Shown: positions 24,741-35,126 of the stretch, in pieces
How positions within the stretch are numbered: position 1 is the stretch's first letter
How the letters are laid out: every line of letters begins with the position of its first letter
Assembly (NCBI RefSeq): GCF_023078275.1
Contig: NC_062975.1
Coordinates: 22,102,641 to 22,166,640 of the forward strand
DNA length: 64,000 bases
Direction: 5' to 3'
DNA from: Leguminivora glycinivorella
Taxonomy: Eukaryota; Arthropoda; Insecta; Lepidoptera; Tortricidae
Position numbers and translations under genes: made by a program
Notes under the pieces: generated by a model
What the model was told of the DNA's origin: nothing
Seen by the model: only the letters and a program-made list of their open reading frames with translations
Databases searched by the model: none

Positions 24741-24812
24741 GGGATTCGAAACCCTGACACCTACGATCTATCTGCGTACATTAGACCGACCTCGTGCGAC
24801 TGAGCTACGCGG
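24741..24812 (-). pseudogene. tRNA-like sequence (pol III A and B boxes)
   Basis: On the minus strand, gtagctcagtcgcacgag resembles an A box and ggtttcgaatcc a B box with one extra T relative to GGTTCGANNCC. No clean cloverleaf or anticodon stem can be drawn and the flanks belong to a dispersed element, so this is not a functional tRNA gene. Confidence 0.55.
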
Positions 24813-24998
24813 AATCGATGCGCGCGCGGCGAAATTAAGGACCATATTTTACGTTTACAAATGCGAAAGAAAAACTCATGAAAACTCGAAAATTCGCGTT
24901 TTCCGGGATCTAAGGCTACGCTAGATCGATTTTTCACCCCCGAAAACCCCCACAAAACAAATTTCAGCGAAATCGTTAGAGCGGTTTCCGAGATCGTC

Positions 24999-25032
24999 GG
25001 TATATATAAATAAATAAATAAATAAATAAATA
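24999..25032. repeat. (TAAA)n microsatellite
   Basis: About eight TAAA units inside the Helitron-like element. Confidence 0.9.
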
Positions 25033-25062
25033 TACAAGAATTGCTCGTTTAATAGTATAAGA

Positions 25063-27802
25063 TTTACGATAAAGGTAAGTTTCAACTTTCTATATGGTAA
25101 ACAAAAACTTAAAAATACTTATTAAAATAACCCACGTTCATAATTCTACATATTTGGCTAGCATTCAACTCACGTGTTTATAACAAGATTAACTTAAAAC
25201 CGAATGGAAGCCGAAACATCGCGAAACAAGATTACTGTCAGACTAATCGATCCCATTAAACCCATCTATCAAATTAAACAACTTCATAAACACTATAATA
25301 ATCGTTTATATTGTTATCGATTATAATCATAATTGATGGGTTATGCAGTCTTTAATCGGTAGCCCTTAAGGGAAAAGTATTAATAGGTTCGAAAGTGTAC
25401 CCAACTATTCCCATGGAGGTTGCATCATAATCTAACAACCATAACGAAGAGCCGGCTGAAAGTAACTCTAAAAGTACGTAGTCTAAAGTAGGTACTCCAT
25501 CGGATATATCAGAGCAGACGAGATGCTCAAAACATCTACACATGCCATGAAAATAGAGGCTTGTTTACATATTTGTGAACACCTTGCTCGCTTTGATATA
25601 TCTGATAGCGATTTTACTAATTGTATTATCAGCCTGACCATCGGTGAATCTTATGTCTCGGTATTAAGGTTTTAACTTGTTAACTAGCAAAGTATATGTA
25701 ACCCATTGTAAGATTTATATCATGGAATAATCATGTGGTAAGATTACGTCGGAGAGAGCATTGTCGAAATCGAAATTCACTTGTGTAAGGTTACAACTGA
25801 AAGGTTTCCGTTTGTTTTAATTTACTTTCTTTAACTACATTGCTGATATCTACAATATTTTAATGTACATAAAATGATTTCATATCATAACATAACGCGT
25901 TGAGTTGTATTACACCAATATTATCAATATCTCCCATTTTTGAGTTCTTTCAATTTCTTAAGAGTAAATCTGTGTTTTTTAAAATAATTTAAATGTCAGC
26001 AAGAGATCAATTTTGAATTAATCATACTAAGATACTTGCGGAAACATTTTTCATCATACTCTTCAGACCCTACGCACAAATGGTTATTATACGTACAAGA
26101 TTGTGTTCAGTTCATCTGATTTTTTAGCTTAAGTAAGTCTTGTACGGAGTTCTTACCTCAAAAACAACGATTCTGGGTCAGCTTTTCAACCTCCGATACG
26201 CTCACACCGATCCCTGCCCATTCAAGACTCAAAATCTGGCACGAGACCTCAATAGGCAATTATCCGTTCACATTACTTAATTCCAACATAAAAGATTCAC
26301 AAGATTTTACATACATTAATTACTATTACATGACCCGGGGCCGCGAGAATTCGTGCATCACTCTATTCATACGGAAGACGTGCGAAAGAATTTCGAGTTG
26401 ACTCAATTCTGTTATGTGTTTAAACTGTTTAACAGTATCAGAAGCAATGTTGTGAACCGTTGCGTAAGTCACATTCAAATTACGAACGCTGTAATTGAAT
26501 GCGTCATTATAGTTTTGAGATTTTGGATAACATTGCACTGTAAATGGGTCCAGGTAATAAAACATGTACTGTTTGCGCATCGTGCGTTAAGTTATATAAA
26601 CAAGGAGGTCATAGTGTTGAAATTGAAATCAAGAGCGTATAATTAAAATTGGGATCGCCCAAGGAGGTATCTTAGGGCCTGTAAGATTATTAGTCTACAA
26701 ATATGTAAAAGTCGTAGGTATAGTAGTATTTGGATTTCGAAAAGCGAGGAAAGCAAACAGCGTGGAGAAGCTAAAGATAAAAACGTTATCGTTTATGAAA
26801 CAGTAAATTCTGAATGCTGTAATGCCAAAGACGATATTTAAAACCAAGCTTTATAACGACTGGCACGAAAGACAAACTGGCTTGCAAACGACGCGAAACA
26901 AAACAATTGGTCACGGAGATCATCACAATTAGGCGATGCTGATCGCAAGGTGTCGAAAACCGTATTTTTGATAAATTGATAGACTACAGTTACATCTTAA
27001 CAAGGTTCTTCTAAAATACCATTCAAGAAATGACAAGCGCAATATTTTGAAGTTTACGAGTCAAATTAATGATAATATTTGTGTCCATGACATAAAGGTT
27101 AAGCAGATTAGTTTTAGTAACACTGCCAACAACGATGTTTCTACATTAAAATCCTCAATACAATGCGGTTGTCTTTCTTTGCATTATTCTCCATTCTCAT
27201 TGCCTCGTGCGGATAATAAGTATTTTAACATCCACAACATTGTATTAGACATTAATAACGATGCCATCACCAAGGCTTAAATAAGTAGTTGCTGTGAATC
27301 GTTTTTCTCTGTCGCATACCACAGGAAACTTAATTTTATCTTATTATGTTCGAAGATTTACATTGTAATTAATATAAATTGTGATGTCACCGCAACGCCG
27401 CGGACGTCGCTACAATCTTGTCACATCGCCCATTTCGGGATGATAAAATAGGCAACTTATTGTTTACACAATAGGTATTATTCCTCATTTTAATATATTG
27501 TCTGATAATTAATGCTGTTTGGCATTGGAGTCCGTTTTAAGCCACCTATTATCATCCCACATATAGCTTGTTTGTAACAATATTTGATACGAAACATCAG
27601 GTGATTCGATCATGTCATTCAATAATGACATTATACGTTGGGTACTTCATTAAAAAAAAACATGATATAGTTGAGTTAAATATACAGGTATAGCAGGTCA
27701 AACATTGTCATTAGAAATAGGCGCGAAACTAATATTTTCTACGAGATGATAAACATTCGAGCCTACATTTTTTAAATTTAAATTATCTGGACAGTCTTTG
27801 TA
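25063..27802. other. Non-coding stretch, nothing recognised
   Basis: AT-rich. Overlapping antisense open frames at 26326-26646 and one at 27047-27280 have no recognisable domain. No element ends seen. Confidence 0.45.
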
Positions 27803-27858
27803 ATCATTGCAATTTTCTTTGGATACTGCACTCAGTATCCAAAGAAAATTGCAATGAT
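27803..27858. repeat. Perfect 25-bp stem hairpin with 6-nt loop
   Basis: Left arm 27803-27827 (atcattgcaattttctttgg, atact) is followed by gcactc and an exact inverse at 27834-27858. There are no mismatches. The total of 56 bp is shorter than typical animal pre-miRNA precursors, and no flanking basal stem pairs, so a miRNA is not claimed. Confidence 0.95.
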
Positions 27859-28380
27859 GCCTATTCACTAGTAGGCCTCATAAGCCCAGGTTATCATCTA
27901 GACCTTGAACGCTTGACTCTCGCTTTTCGCCGCCGGAATGTCGCCCGCCGACCTGCGCTTGCGCTTGCGTCGCTTACGACATGTTACGTGTGCGGTAAGA
28001 GGCCGGGAGGTTAATGCTTGGTTACCAGTGTTACTACGCTCTATGTCCTAGATATATACTTCCTGTAATAGACAAACGTGAACCTAGTAGTCAAGATCGA
28101 ATAGAAGTATTAATAGAGTAAACATTAATATGAAACACCGTGTCTCTTGGGAAGGAAATTGATGACGTGCAGCAGATACAAATATAAATCAGATGCAATT
28201 TGTGCAAGTTCTGGAAAGTTTATAAAAATTTTAGGAAAATTTCATAGAAAATGAAAACTCAATCGCGGGACATTCTAAATTGAATTCCTCATACAAAAGA
28301 AACATAAGATGATCCCGATTTTTTTCGAGTAAACTTTCCGACGGCAAACAAGCCTATATATAAATACCAAAATTTTACAC
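27859..28380. other. Non-coding stretch with a small GC-rich patch
   Basis: A CpG-rich stretch at 27920-27980 (cgccgccggaatgtcgcccg, ccgacctgcgcttgcgcttg) stands out from the AT-rich background. It may be an element remnant. Nothing else recognised. Confidence 0.4.
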
Positions 28381-28739
28381 ATAAAACCGCCTTCAAAAAA
28401 AAAGCGTGTTACAAAACACGGAGAAACTAAAAAGCCAAAAATAATAAACCTTCGAATTCAGATTTCTTATCGGATTGCAATAATCTAAACATCCAAATTA
28501 TAAACAAATCAATTATTTTTGTAGTCGGTACCAGACCTGTTCGTCGCCTTGCTTTTTCCTGTTTGCCCTACCCAACCATACGCAGGCTGGTCCCGACTCC
28601 AAAAATAATTGATTTGTTTATAATTTGGATGTTTAGATTATTGCAATCCGATAAGAAATCTGAATTCGAAGGTTTATTATTTTTGGCTTTTTAGTTTCTC
28701 CGTGTTTTGTAACACGCTTTTTTTTGAAGGCGGTTTTAT
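28381..28739. mobile_element. Fold-back element, ~157-bp near-identical arms
   Basis: The left arm 28381-~28539 begins ataaaaccgccttc, and the right arm ~28585-28739 is its inverse. The arms differ by the A/T run length (9 versus 8) and a few bases near the loop. The loop of about 45 bp (near cgtcgccttgctttttcctg) is unrelated to the arms. It has no coding potential. Arms of this length and identity would give long double-stranded RNA if transcribed. Confidence 0.85.
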
Positions 28740-29115
28740 TTTTTGTTAAAAAGTTAATTTATTTGTTGATTTTTAGTGGTTCCTAGTGATATTATATGTA
28801 TCAGTCCGAATATATGTACAGTAGTGAAAGAATTGTCCTTTAACTCCTAACCATTGAGGAGTTGACCTTCCATCATGAGCTCAGCCACATAAAATTATTA
28901 CCATCAGGCGAAAATACTGGTGCACCTTTGAAAAATACACAAAAAACATTACATGTGCCTATAACATTTGAAGAGTTCCCTCGATTTCTCCAAGATCTCA
29001 TCATCAGACCACGACTTGGTGCCAATGGGACCATCTCGGGGTTATACCCGTTCGATCAAAAAAAAAATTTTGAAAATCGGTCTACGATTCTCGGAGATAT
29101 CGAGTAACATACATA

Positions 29116-29147
<32 letters not shown>

Positions 29148-29198
29148 ATTCAGTCGAATTGAGAACCTCCTCCTTTTTTGAAGTCGGTTAAAAAGTGT
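28740..29198 (+). repeat. Dispersed retroposon-like repeat with long A-run
   Basis: It contains words common in moth repeats: gtgccaatgggaccatctcg, aaaatcggtctacgattctc, ggagatatcgagtaacatac, then a run of about 28 A at 29119-29146, and gagaacctcctcc with gaagtcggttaaaa. The A-run lies inside, not at the end, so the element or a composite continues past it. Open frames through it (28862-29162) are by-products. Confidence 0.55.
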
Positions 29199-30342
29199 AA
29201 AAACCACAAATAACCACAAATTGTGGTATAAATACCGAACAAGCAGAAACAAGAACAAAGACAAATTTGAATCGCTTGAAAATCTGTACAAAATTTTGCA
29301 TAGTTTAATTGCTAATTTATTCGCTTTCTTATCGTCTCATTCATATAAAACTCGTATAACTTTCTGGTACGCGTAAAGTAATTTTAGACCAGCAAAGTCC
29401 ATTCGCACTTAGAAGCTAGATTGCCCAGTAACCTGTGCTAAAAATACCTCGGCGCAAAATAGAAGCTAACAACTAGTTTGTAACATAAAATGCTGGTCTA
29501 GTTATCTGGAACTGTGCTTTGAGTATTTATAGAACCTGTGGATTCCGACGGACAGGCTCGGAGTAGGTACGCGTTAGAGGTAGAATAGTTATAGGTTCTC
29601 TAATTGTGCTATACCTCTACAATTGAAGTACATCAGTTAAGGGGATGTAAAATAATAGCTTTTGATGAAATATTGTTAAATAAAACATCTTGAAGTCTTC
29701 TCTTCTTGTCTTGTGTTTTAGAGATAGTGCGAAAACCCTATGCACTCTAAAGGGTGCATTAAATAGGATAAACAACACACTGCATAAGGCATGTAGGTAA
29801 ATACATAATGCTTGTTTTGTTATACATACGATTTCATTCAAACTTCAGAATTTTGGCAAAAATATTTTGTACTTCAGAAACCGAACCAAGGCAATGTTGC
29901 GATGCATTGTTTCAAAAATACTATGGCATAACGTCTCCGTCATCAGAGATCGTCCTATCATAATATTTATATTTATTGTCATTTGTTACCAAAGTGATGT
30001 AAGTATAGTAACTACGCATTGTTGTAAGCGTTGCTTGTAGGCTGTCTCTTCTCTACGCAATTCTTGGTCAGTTACTAGAACGATCGACGTATGATCATCG
30101 TCACCCACTGAAGACCGATGTCCGTTCAATACAAATTTTAATTTGTTTTAAAGATCTTAGCTAAACAAGTATCAAACAAGCTCTTTGTTGTATGTTATAT
30201 GTATATACAAGGTGTGTAAAATGGTTAAAAGTTAATACACAAAGTTTCTGCGAGATTAAATATCCGCTCCGCTAAGTTATATCGTCTAGACATGTTCTTG
30301 ACCTTCAGTCGCTTTTATACTTCCAATAGGGCTTCTAAACTA
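29199..30342. other. Non-coding stretch, nothing recognised
   Basis: AT-rich flank of the mariner locus without recognisable exons or elements. Confidence 0.5.
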
Positions 30343-31116
30343 AAGTATTTGAACCGCTACAGAATATGATTAATTTAAATAAAACAAGGCGCTTTTAAGC
30401 TAGTTTGCTAATTTACATACTTCAATTACGTTCAGTCTTTTCGAAGTTGAAATACTTAGCTATTTGAATAACTGAAAGTATTGTCTCGCAGACGCTTCTA
30501 TTTCTAATTAAATATTGGGTTGGTAAGAAAGTAATGAGCGAATCATAACCAATATTGTAATTTTTATTTAATTTATTATTTTAATCATTTATCAAAAATA
30601 TAATGGCCTTCGTTATCTACTACTTGTCTCCATCGTTCTGGTAAAGAATGAATAGCATCGGCGAAGAAGTTCTTAGGTTTAGATTCAAAAAACTCAGCTA
30701 TGTACTGTCGTAGATGGGCTTGATCATCGAAGTATTTGAACCGCTACAGAATATGATTAATTTAAATAAAACAAGGCGCTTTTAAGCTAGTTTGCTAATT
30801 TACATACTTCAATTACGTTCAGTCTTTTCGAAGTTGAAATACTTAGCTATTTGAATAACTGAAAGTATTGTCTCGCAGACGCTTCTATTTCTAATTAAAT
30901 ATTGGGTTGGTAAGAAAGTAATGAGCGAATCATAACCAATATTGTAATTTTTATTTAATTTATTATTTTAATCATTTATCAAAAATATAATGGCCTTCGT
31001 TATCTACTACTTGTCTCCATCGTTCTGGTAAAGAATGAATAGCATCGGCGAAGAAGTTCTTAGGTTTAGATTCAAAAAACTCAGCTATGTACTGTCGTAG
31101 ATGGGCTTGATCATCG
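30343..31116. repeat. 387-bp perfect tandem duplication across the mariner left end
   Basis: Positions 30343-30729 and 30730-31116 are identical base for base, at an offset of 387. The unit contains about 170 bp of flanking host DNA, the mariner TIR and the 3' end of the transposase frame. As a result the locus has three TIRs: outer left 30515, inner left 30902, and right ending 32150. The event must be later than the insertion. An assembly error could also give this pattern. Confidence 0.93.
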
Positions 31117-32150
31117 AACTTTTTTTTCATTCAAGGCATTGCTTAGCGATCTGAACAATGCGTAATCCGTAGGTGCCAAGTCTGGAGAGTACGGTGGATG
31201 AGGTATCACTTTCCAACCTAGCTCCAATAGCTTTAGCCGAGTCACTTTTGCAATGTGTGGGCGAGCATTGTCGTGTAAGAAAAAACTTTAGCATGCTGTG
31301 GACGATTCTGACAGATTTTTTGGTTTAAATTTTCAAGCTGATTACAGTATACTGATGCGGTAACAGTCATTCCACTTGGTAGGAGTTCCCAGTGAATAAT
31401 ACCATGAATATCCCACCAAACGGACAGCATAACTTTTTTCGGGTGAGGCTCTGTTTTTGGTGCCTCTATTCCTTTTTCGTTTGGAGCTAGCCACTGACGT
31501 TTGCATGTGTGATTTATATAAGACCCATTTTTCATCTCCAGTGATAAGATGGTCCAACCAGTTGAATGTGCGGCGAAAAGACAGAAGTTGTATGCAGATA
31601 TCGGCACGGCGGTTTAGTTGACCTCTATCAAGTTCATGCGAAATCCAAACACTGTATTTGTAGTTTTTTCCCAACTTGTGTAAATTTGTTTCTATGGTGA
31701 CATGAGAGCAGCCTAACTCGGTAGCAAGAGTACGACTCGTTAGCCTCGGTTCTCCTTCAATTAAGGTTTTTAATTTGGCTACATCAATCGTCACTGGTCG
31801 ACCAGACTTAAGTTGATCTGATAATGAAAAGTCGCCACTACGAAACCGCTGGAACCATCATTTCGCCGTGGCCTCAGACACAACTTCAGGAGCAACACGC
31901 TGACATATATTACGCACTGCTTCGGCGGCTGAATGGCCAGACTGAAATTCATATAGTAAGCAATGCCTTACATGCACTTTTAATTCGCCCATTTTCTTCC
32001 TTATATTAGCTCGGCGACAGCTAGTGAATGACTGACGAGAAACTGTGCGACTCGCCCTTTATATACTTTCGACCATAGAAGATTCTAGAACTCTCTCAAA
32101 AATTTTATGTGGAATTCAATCGATCGCTCATTACTTTCTTACCAACCCAA
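30515..32150 (-). mobile_element. Mariner transposon (Tc1/mariner), ~1.25 kb plus duplicated end
   Basis: The termini are ttgggttggtaagaaagtaa (left, 30515 and again at 30902) and the exact inverse at the right end, 32131-32150, flanked by TA at 30513-30514 and 32151-32152, the target duplication expected of mariners. From the inner TIR the element is 1249 bp, typical for the family. Transposase is coded on the minus strand. The TIRs are intact, so it could in principle be mobilised in trans; this is inference. Confidence 0.93.
30972..31992 (-). pseudogene. Mariner transposase, one stop and at least three frameshifts
   Basis: The DDE/D transposase of a cut-and-paste element starts at ATG 31992 (MGELKVHVRHCLLYEFQSGH) and ends at TGA 30972, about 340 codons, the normal mariner length. 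A TGA replaces the first Trp of a W-W-F-Q-R-F-R-S-G-D-F motif. The HTH region and S-H-E-L follow. The first catalytic Asp is in I-T-G-D-E-K-W. A frame change follows at about 31520. The second Asp is in H-D-N-A-R-P-H (about 31265), just past another frameshift at an A/T run, and the third is in L-A-P-T-D-Y, giving D34D spacing. A further frameshift is in an A-run at about 31125. The protein resembles the mellifera/capitata-type mariners by eye. It is a recent pseudogene; no intact transposase can be made. Confidence 0.88.
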
Positions 32151-32152
32151 TA

Positions 32153-32689
32153 AAATGAACAATGTACGTTGTACTTCGGGGACTAATTCATCATAGACTA
32201 ATCCACCTAGACATACCGCATCAAACTTGTGTACTTATTTACTTTTCCTTTAACTAAATCAACTCAAGTTAAATTTGACAAAGCCTTAATTTTTGGAAAT
32301 ATGAAAGCTCAGAATCCTGCGATTAAAAAGCAATTGGTTCACAATAATCGGTCAACTATGTATTTGAAGATTAACAGATTAGATTATTGAAATAAGTACA
32401 TATACTTACTAAGACCAGTGGCCCATTTCTCAAAACTGAAAGTTACAAGTTACAAGCGGAAGTCTCTTTCCAACTTGTCATATTAGACGTTGACTACCAC
32501 TTGTAAATTGTTACTTGTAGCTTCCAGCATTGCACCGTTTGAAACCCAAAAAATTTTTAACACTAAAAAGAATCTATTTCCCGACCAAGTTAAGATGGGA
32601 TGCAAGGAAAATTCAAATCGGAACATTCTAGGTGCAATCTAAATTTGTCCAGGTATGAATACATGAATATCCATGCATATGCAGAGATT
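32153..32689. other. Non-coding stretch, nothing recognised
   Basis: AT-rich flank of the mariner. The segment 32420-32520 has repeated ttacaagttacaagc and acttgtaaattgttacttgt words that can pair imperfectly. Confidence 0.4.
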
Positions 32690-33085
32690 TATAAGGTTTA
32701 TAAATTATCACTTACGAGGTGTTGAGTCTTTGGCTTTTTGGGGTCAGTGGCCAAAGGCTTAACGTGAGGGGAACATAATTTTTCGTGGAGAAGCGTTGAA
32801 AGGAAAATTCGTTTGAATTTTGAGAAGCTCTTAAAATAGAAGGATCCTTAAGATGTATTTAAATTAGGTTCGGAGCATGGACTTTCAAAAAACTGAAGAA
32901 TACCAAAGTGAAGACTTAAAGAGATCAAAGCTTTCCGACCTAAAACTAAAACTCCAAAGCAAGCTGGAAGTGTAATCAAAATTTGTCGAGGAAGAAAGAT
33001 GAGTATTGACCGAGACATGGTTTATAAGCGTTATAAATTATCACAACGAGGTACGTCTTGGCCCTCTGGGGTCAGCGGCCGGACA
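32630..33085. repeat. Pair of diverged direct repeats, ~330 bp apart
   Basis: The first unit has tataaattatcac, ttacgaggtg and tggggtcagtggcc at 32698-32753. The second has tataaattatcac, aacgaggtac and tggggtcagcggcc at 33029-33080. Both are preceded about 50 bp upstream by a similar atttgtc-agg word (32644 and 32979). The period is about 330 bp. Two diverged tandem units of an unrecognised sequence are likely. Confidence 0.5.
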
Positions 33086-34885
33086 TTAGGGACAGGCGAG
33101 GGGAACTCAGAATTCTTATTGAGAAGCGTGGAATTGATTCGGGGGTCTTGCCTTTGCTGATTTTATTATTGGTTTCGGTAGGTTATTACTAGAGAATCAA
33201 TGAAAATTTAACGTGTGGTGGCTTGTCGTCGCTTTGAATGCGCCTAACGTTGATGTCGAAAATATTTCATTTATCTACTTGAGCTGCTTCAATTGTTATA
33301 ATAGAATACATAGCTTGTACTATGATTCTAGAAAAAACTATCGTAAAATTATTACAAAACTTGAGTTTGGTAGAGCAAACTGCCATAAGAACCTTCTCTG
33401 CTTTATTGTTACTCTTGTAGAGAACCCTTTAAATAATCCTTGAATCCGTTAAATAACAATCAAGACAAAAAAATCAAGTCTATAAAAATAAAAAAAAATC
33501 CTTCATACCGATCTTCTATTCTCCCGTTCTCCGTGACTCCGCAAAATTCATATATATACAATCCAACAAAACCACTAGTAAAAAAAGTTCCAAGCATTGA
33601 GTTCATAAGCAACGTCCATAGTCCTTAAATGGAGTGGTTACAACACGCCCACGATGTACACACGATATAGAATACCTAATAAGCGGATTGCTTTAAGAAA
33701 TCCGTGCCTTAACCCGGGGACGTTGACCCGGCGCCGGCGCTTAGTGCAGGCTTTATTGTCTATGGTTTAGTTTCAGTCGTGTTGGACTTGTGCATGTGTT
33801 GGAAAAAGGTGTATGGTCATATGATGGGTTTTATTATGTCTACAGTAATGAGTTATGCGAGGTCGTTAAAATTGTGGTAAAGTTATTTTGTCAATGTCAC
33901 TACTTTTCCCAAAAGAACTAAGACAGTTCACGTCACGGTATTTTTCAGAAGTTCCATTTAACTGAATGATGCGAAGTTTACGAAAGTACCACTAAATGAC
34001 GAATGACTTCACGAAATAGGCCTGTAACAATTCCCTCGATTTCTTCAGAATCCTATCATCAACAAATGAATGAGTAGCCTTTATATAAATAAATAGGTAC
34101 GCATCTAAAGTTATAGTAAATGAAAGACAGGTGTTAAGCGTGAAAAGCTAAGTCATGGTATCTGCTCACTGCACCGACGCATCAGATCTGTAGATCATGA
34201 ACATGGAACCCGCAATACTAAAGGTACGTCCAAACTTGTGACATGACGATGGACCGGACAATGTGGCATAGCTACAGGAGATGTTACACTTAATGTGGAC
34301 GATCTAGGTTGTGCTGACACGGTCACAATCCATGAGTACGACGAAATGTTACAAGTGTAGACGCATGGTGTCGAACTAGACTGCTGCGTGACGATGACGA
34401 GCGATCTAGTATCCTCAAGAGTCAACATACCTATCATACACCTTACTGCAGAGAGGTAAAACTTTCAAGATCCAATGATATTGCTGTACCAGGATTGGAC
34501 ATGAGTTATACAACTAGGTGAAATTAATAGAAAATATCGAAGTGGAAGAAAGCCGTGTGAGAAAGTTTTGGTGACGCGGCGTTTTGCGAATATGAGTCGG
34601 CTTAGTAATTAAAAGCGGTTATTAACATGGTCATTAATATTTATTATGTCATTTGTTTCTGACGTCTATGGCTTAGCTATTAACCATTTATCACTGTGTC
34701 AATGATGAAGTTTATGTAATTTTAGTTGAATGGCGTATGATGTTTCATAATTTTCTCGACATGACATGAGCTTTAACTTTTAGCGGTGCTCAAAACGAAA
34801 CTTGCCAAGACAAAATGTAATTGTGATTTGTCAAAAAACATAACAAAAGCCACACCAACTGATAAAGGCTCTCTTGATTCTTCGA
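33086..34885. other. Non-coding stretch, nothing recognised
   Basis: Open frames at 33213-33628 (plus) and 34195-34437 (minus) lack domains and splice support. No repeats delimited. Confidence 0.45.
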
Positions 34886-35126
34886 TAACCTAACCACAAA
34901 ATTAAAATTTTGAAAAAACCCCCGACCGCGACATTGTAGACCGATTTTCATGAAACATGGCTAAGAACACTCCCGACTAACTCACCTTTGAGACAAAAAA
35001 AACTAAATCTAAATCGGTTCATCCGTTCGGGAGCTACGATGCCACAGACATACACACACACAGACAGACAACAACAGACACGTCAAACTTATAACACCCC
35101 GCCGTTTTTGCGTCGGGGGTTAAAAA
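34886..35126. repeat. Dispersed lepidopteran-type repeat, copy 2
   Basis: Same element as at 3646-3946 (aacctaaccacaaaatt start, cgtcgggggttaaaa end) in the same orientation, but with only a short ACAGAC tract. The core words are nearly identical between the two copies, so the family is not old. Confidence 0.85.

Larger units (their letters stand above)
24620..25062 (-). mobile_element. Helitron-like non-autonomous element carrying a tRNA-like segment
   Basis: Read on the minus strand it begins TCTTATACTATTAAACGAGC at 25062 and ends near 24620 just after a hairpin (accgagcgaagctcggt). A TC start and a 3'-terminal hairpin are Helitron hallmarks; however, the CTRR terminus typical of Helitrons is not evident, so the class is uncertain. 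Inside, 24741-24812 (minus) contains an A-box-like gtagctcagtcgcacgag and a B-box-like agggtttcgaatcccgg at tRNA spacing, so part of the element is tRNA-derived or SINE-like. A TAAA microsatellite (24999-25032) lies near its 5' end. There is no coding capacity. Confidence 0.55.

Noticed and set aside
24741..24812. Functional tRNA gene
   Set aside because: The B box has an extra base, no cloverleaf or anticodon stem can be drawn, and it sits in a dispersed repeat.
27803..27858. microRNA precursor
   Set aside because: Perfect pairing and a 56-nt length without flanking stem do not fit animal pre-miRNAs; no evidence of processing.
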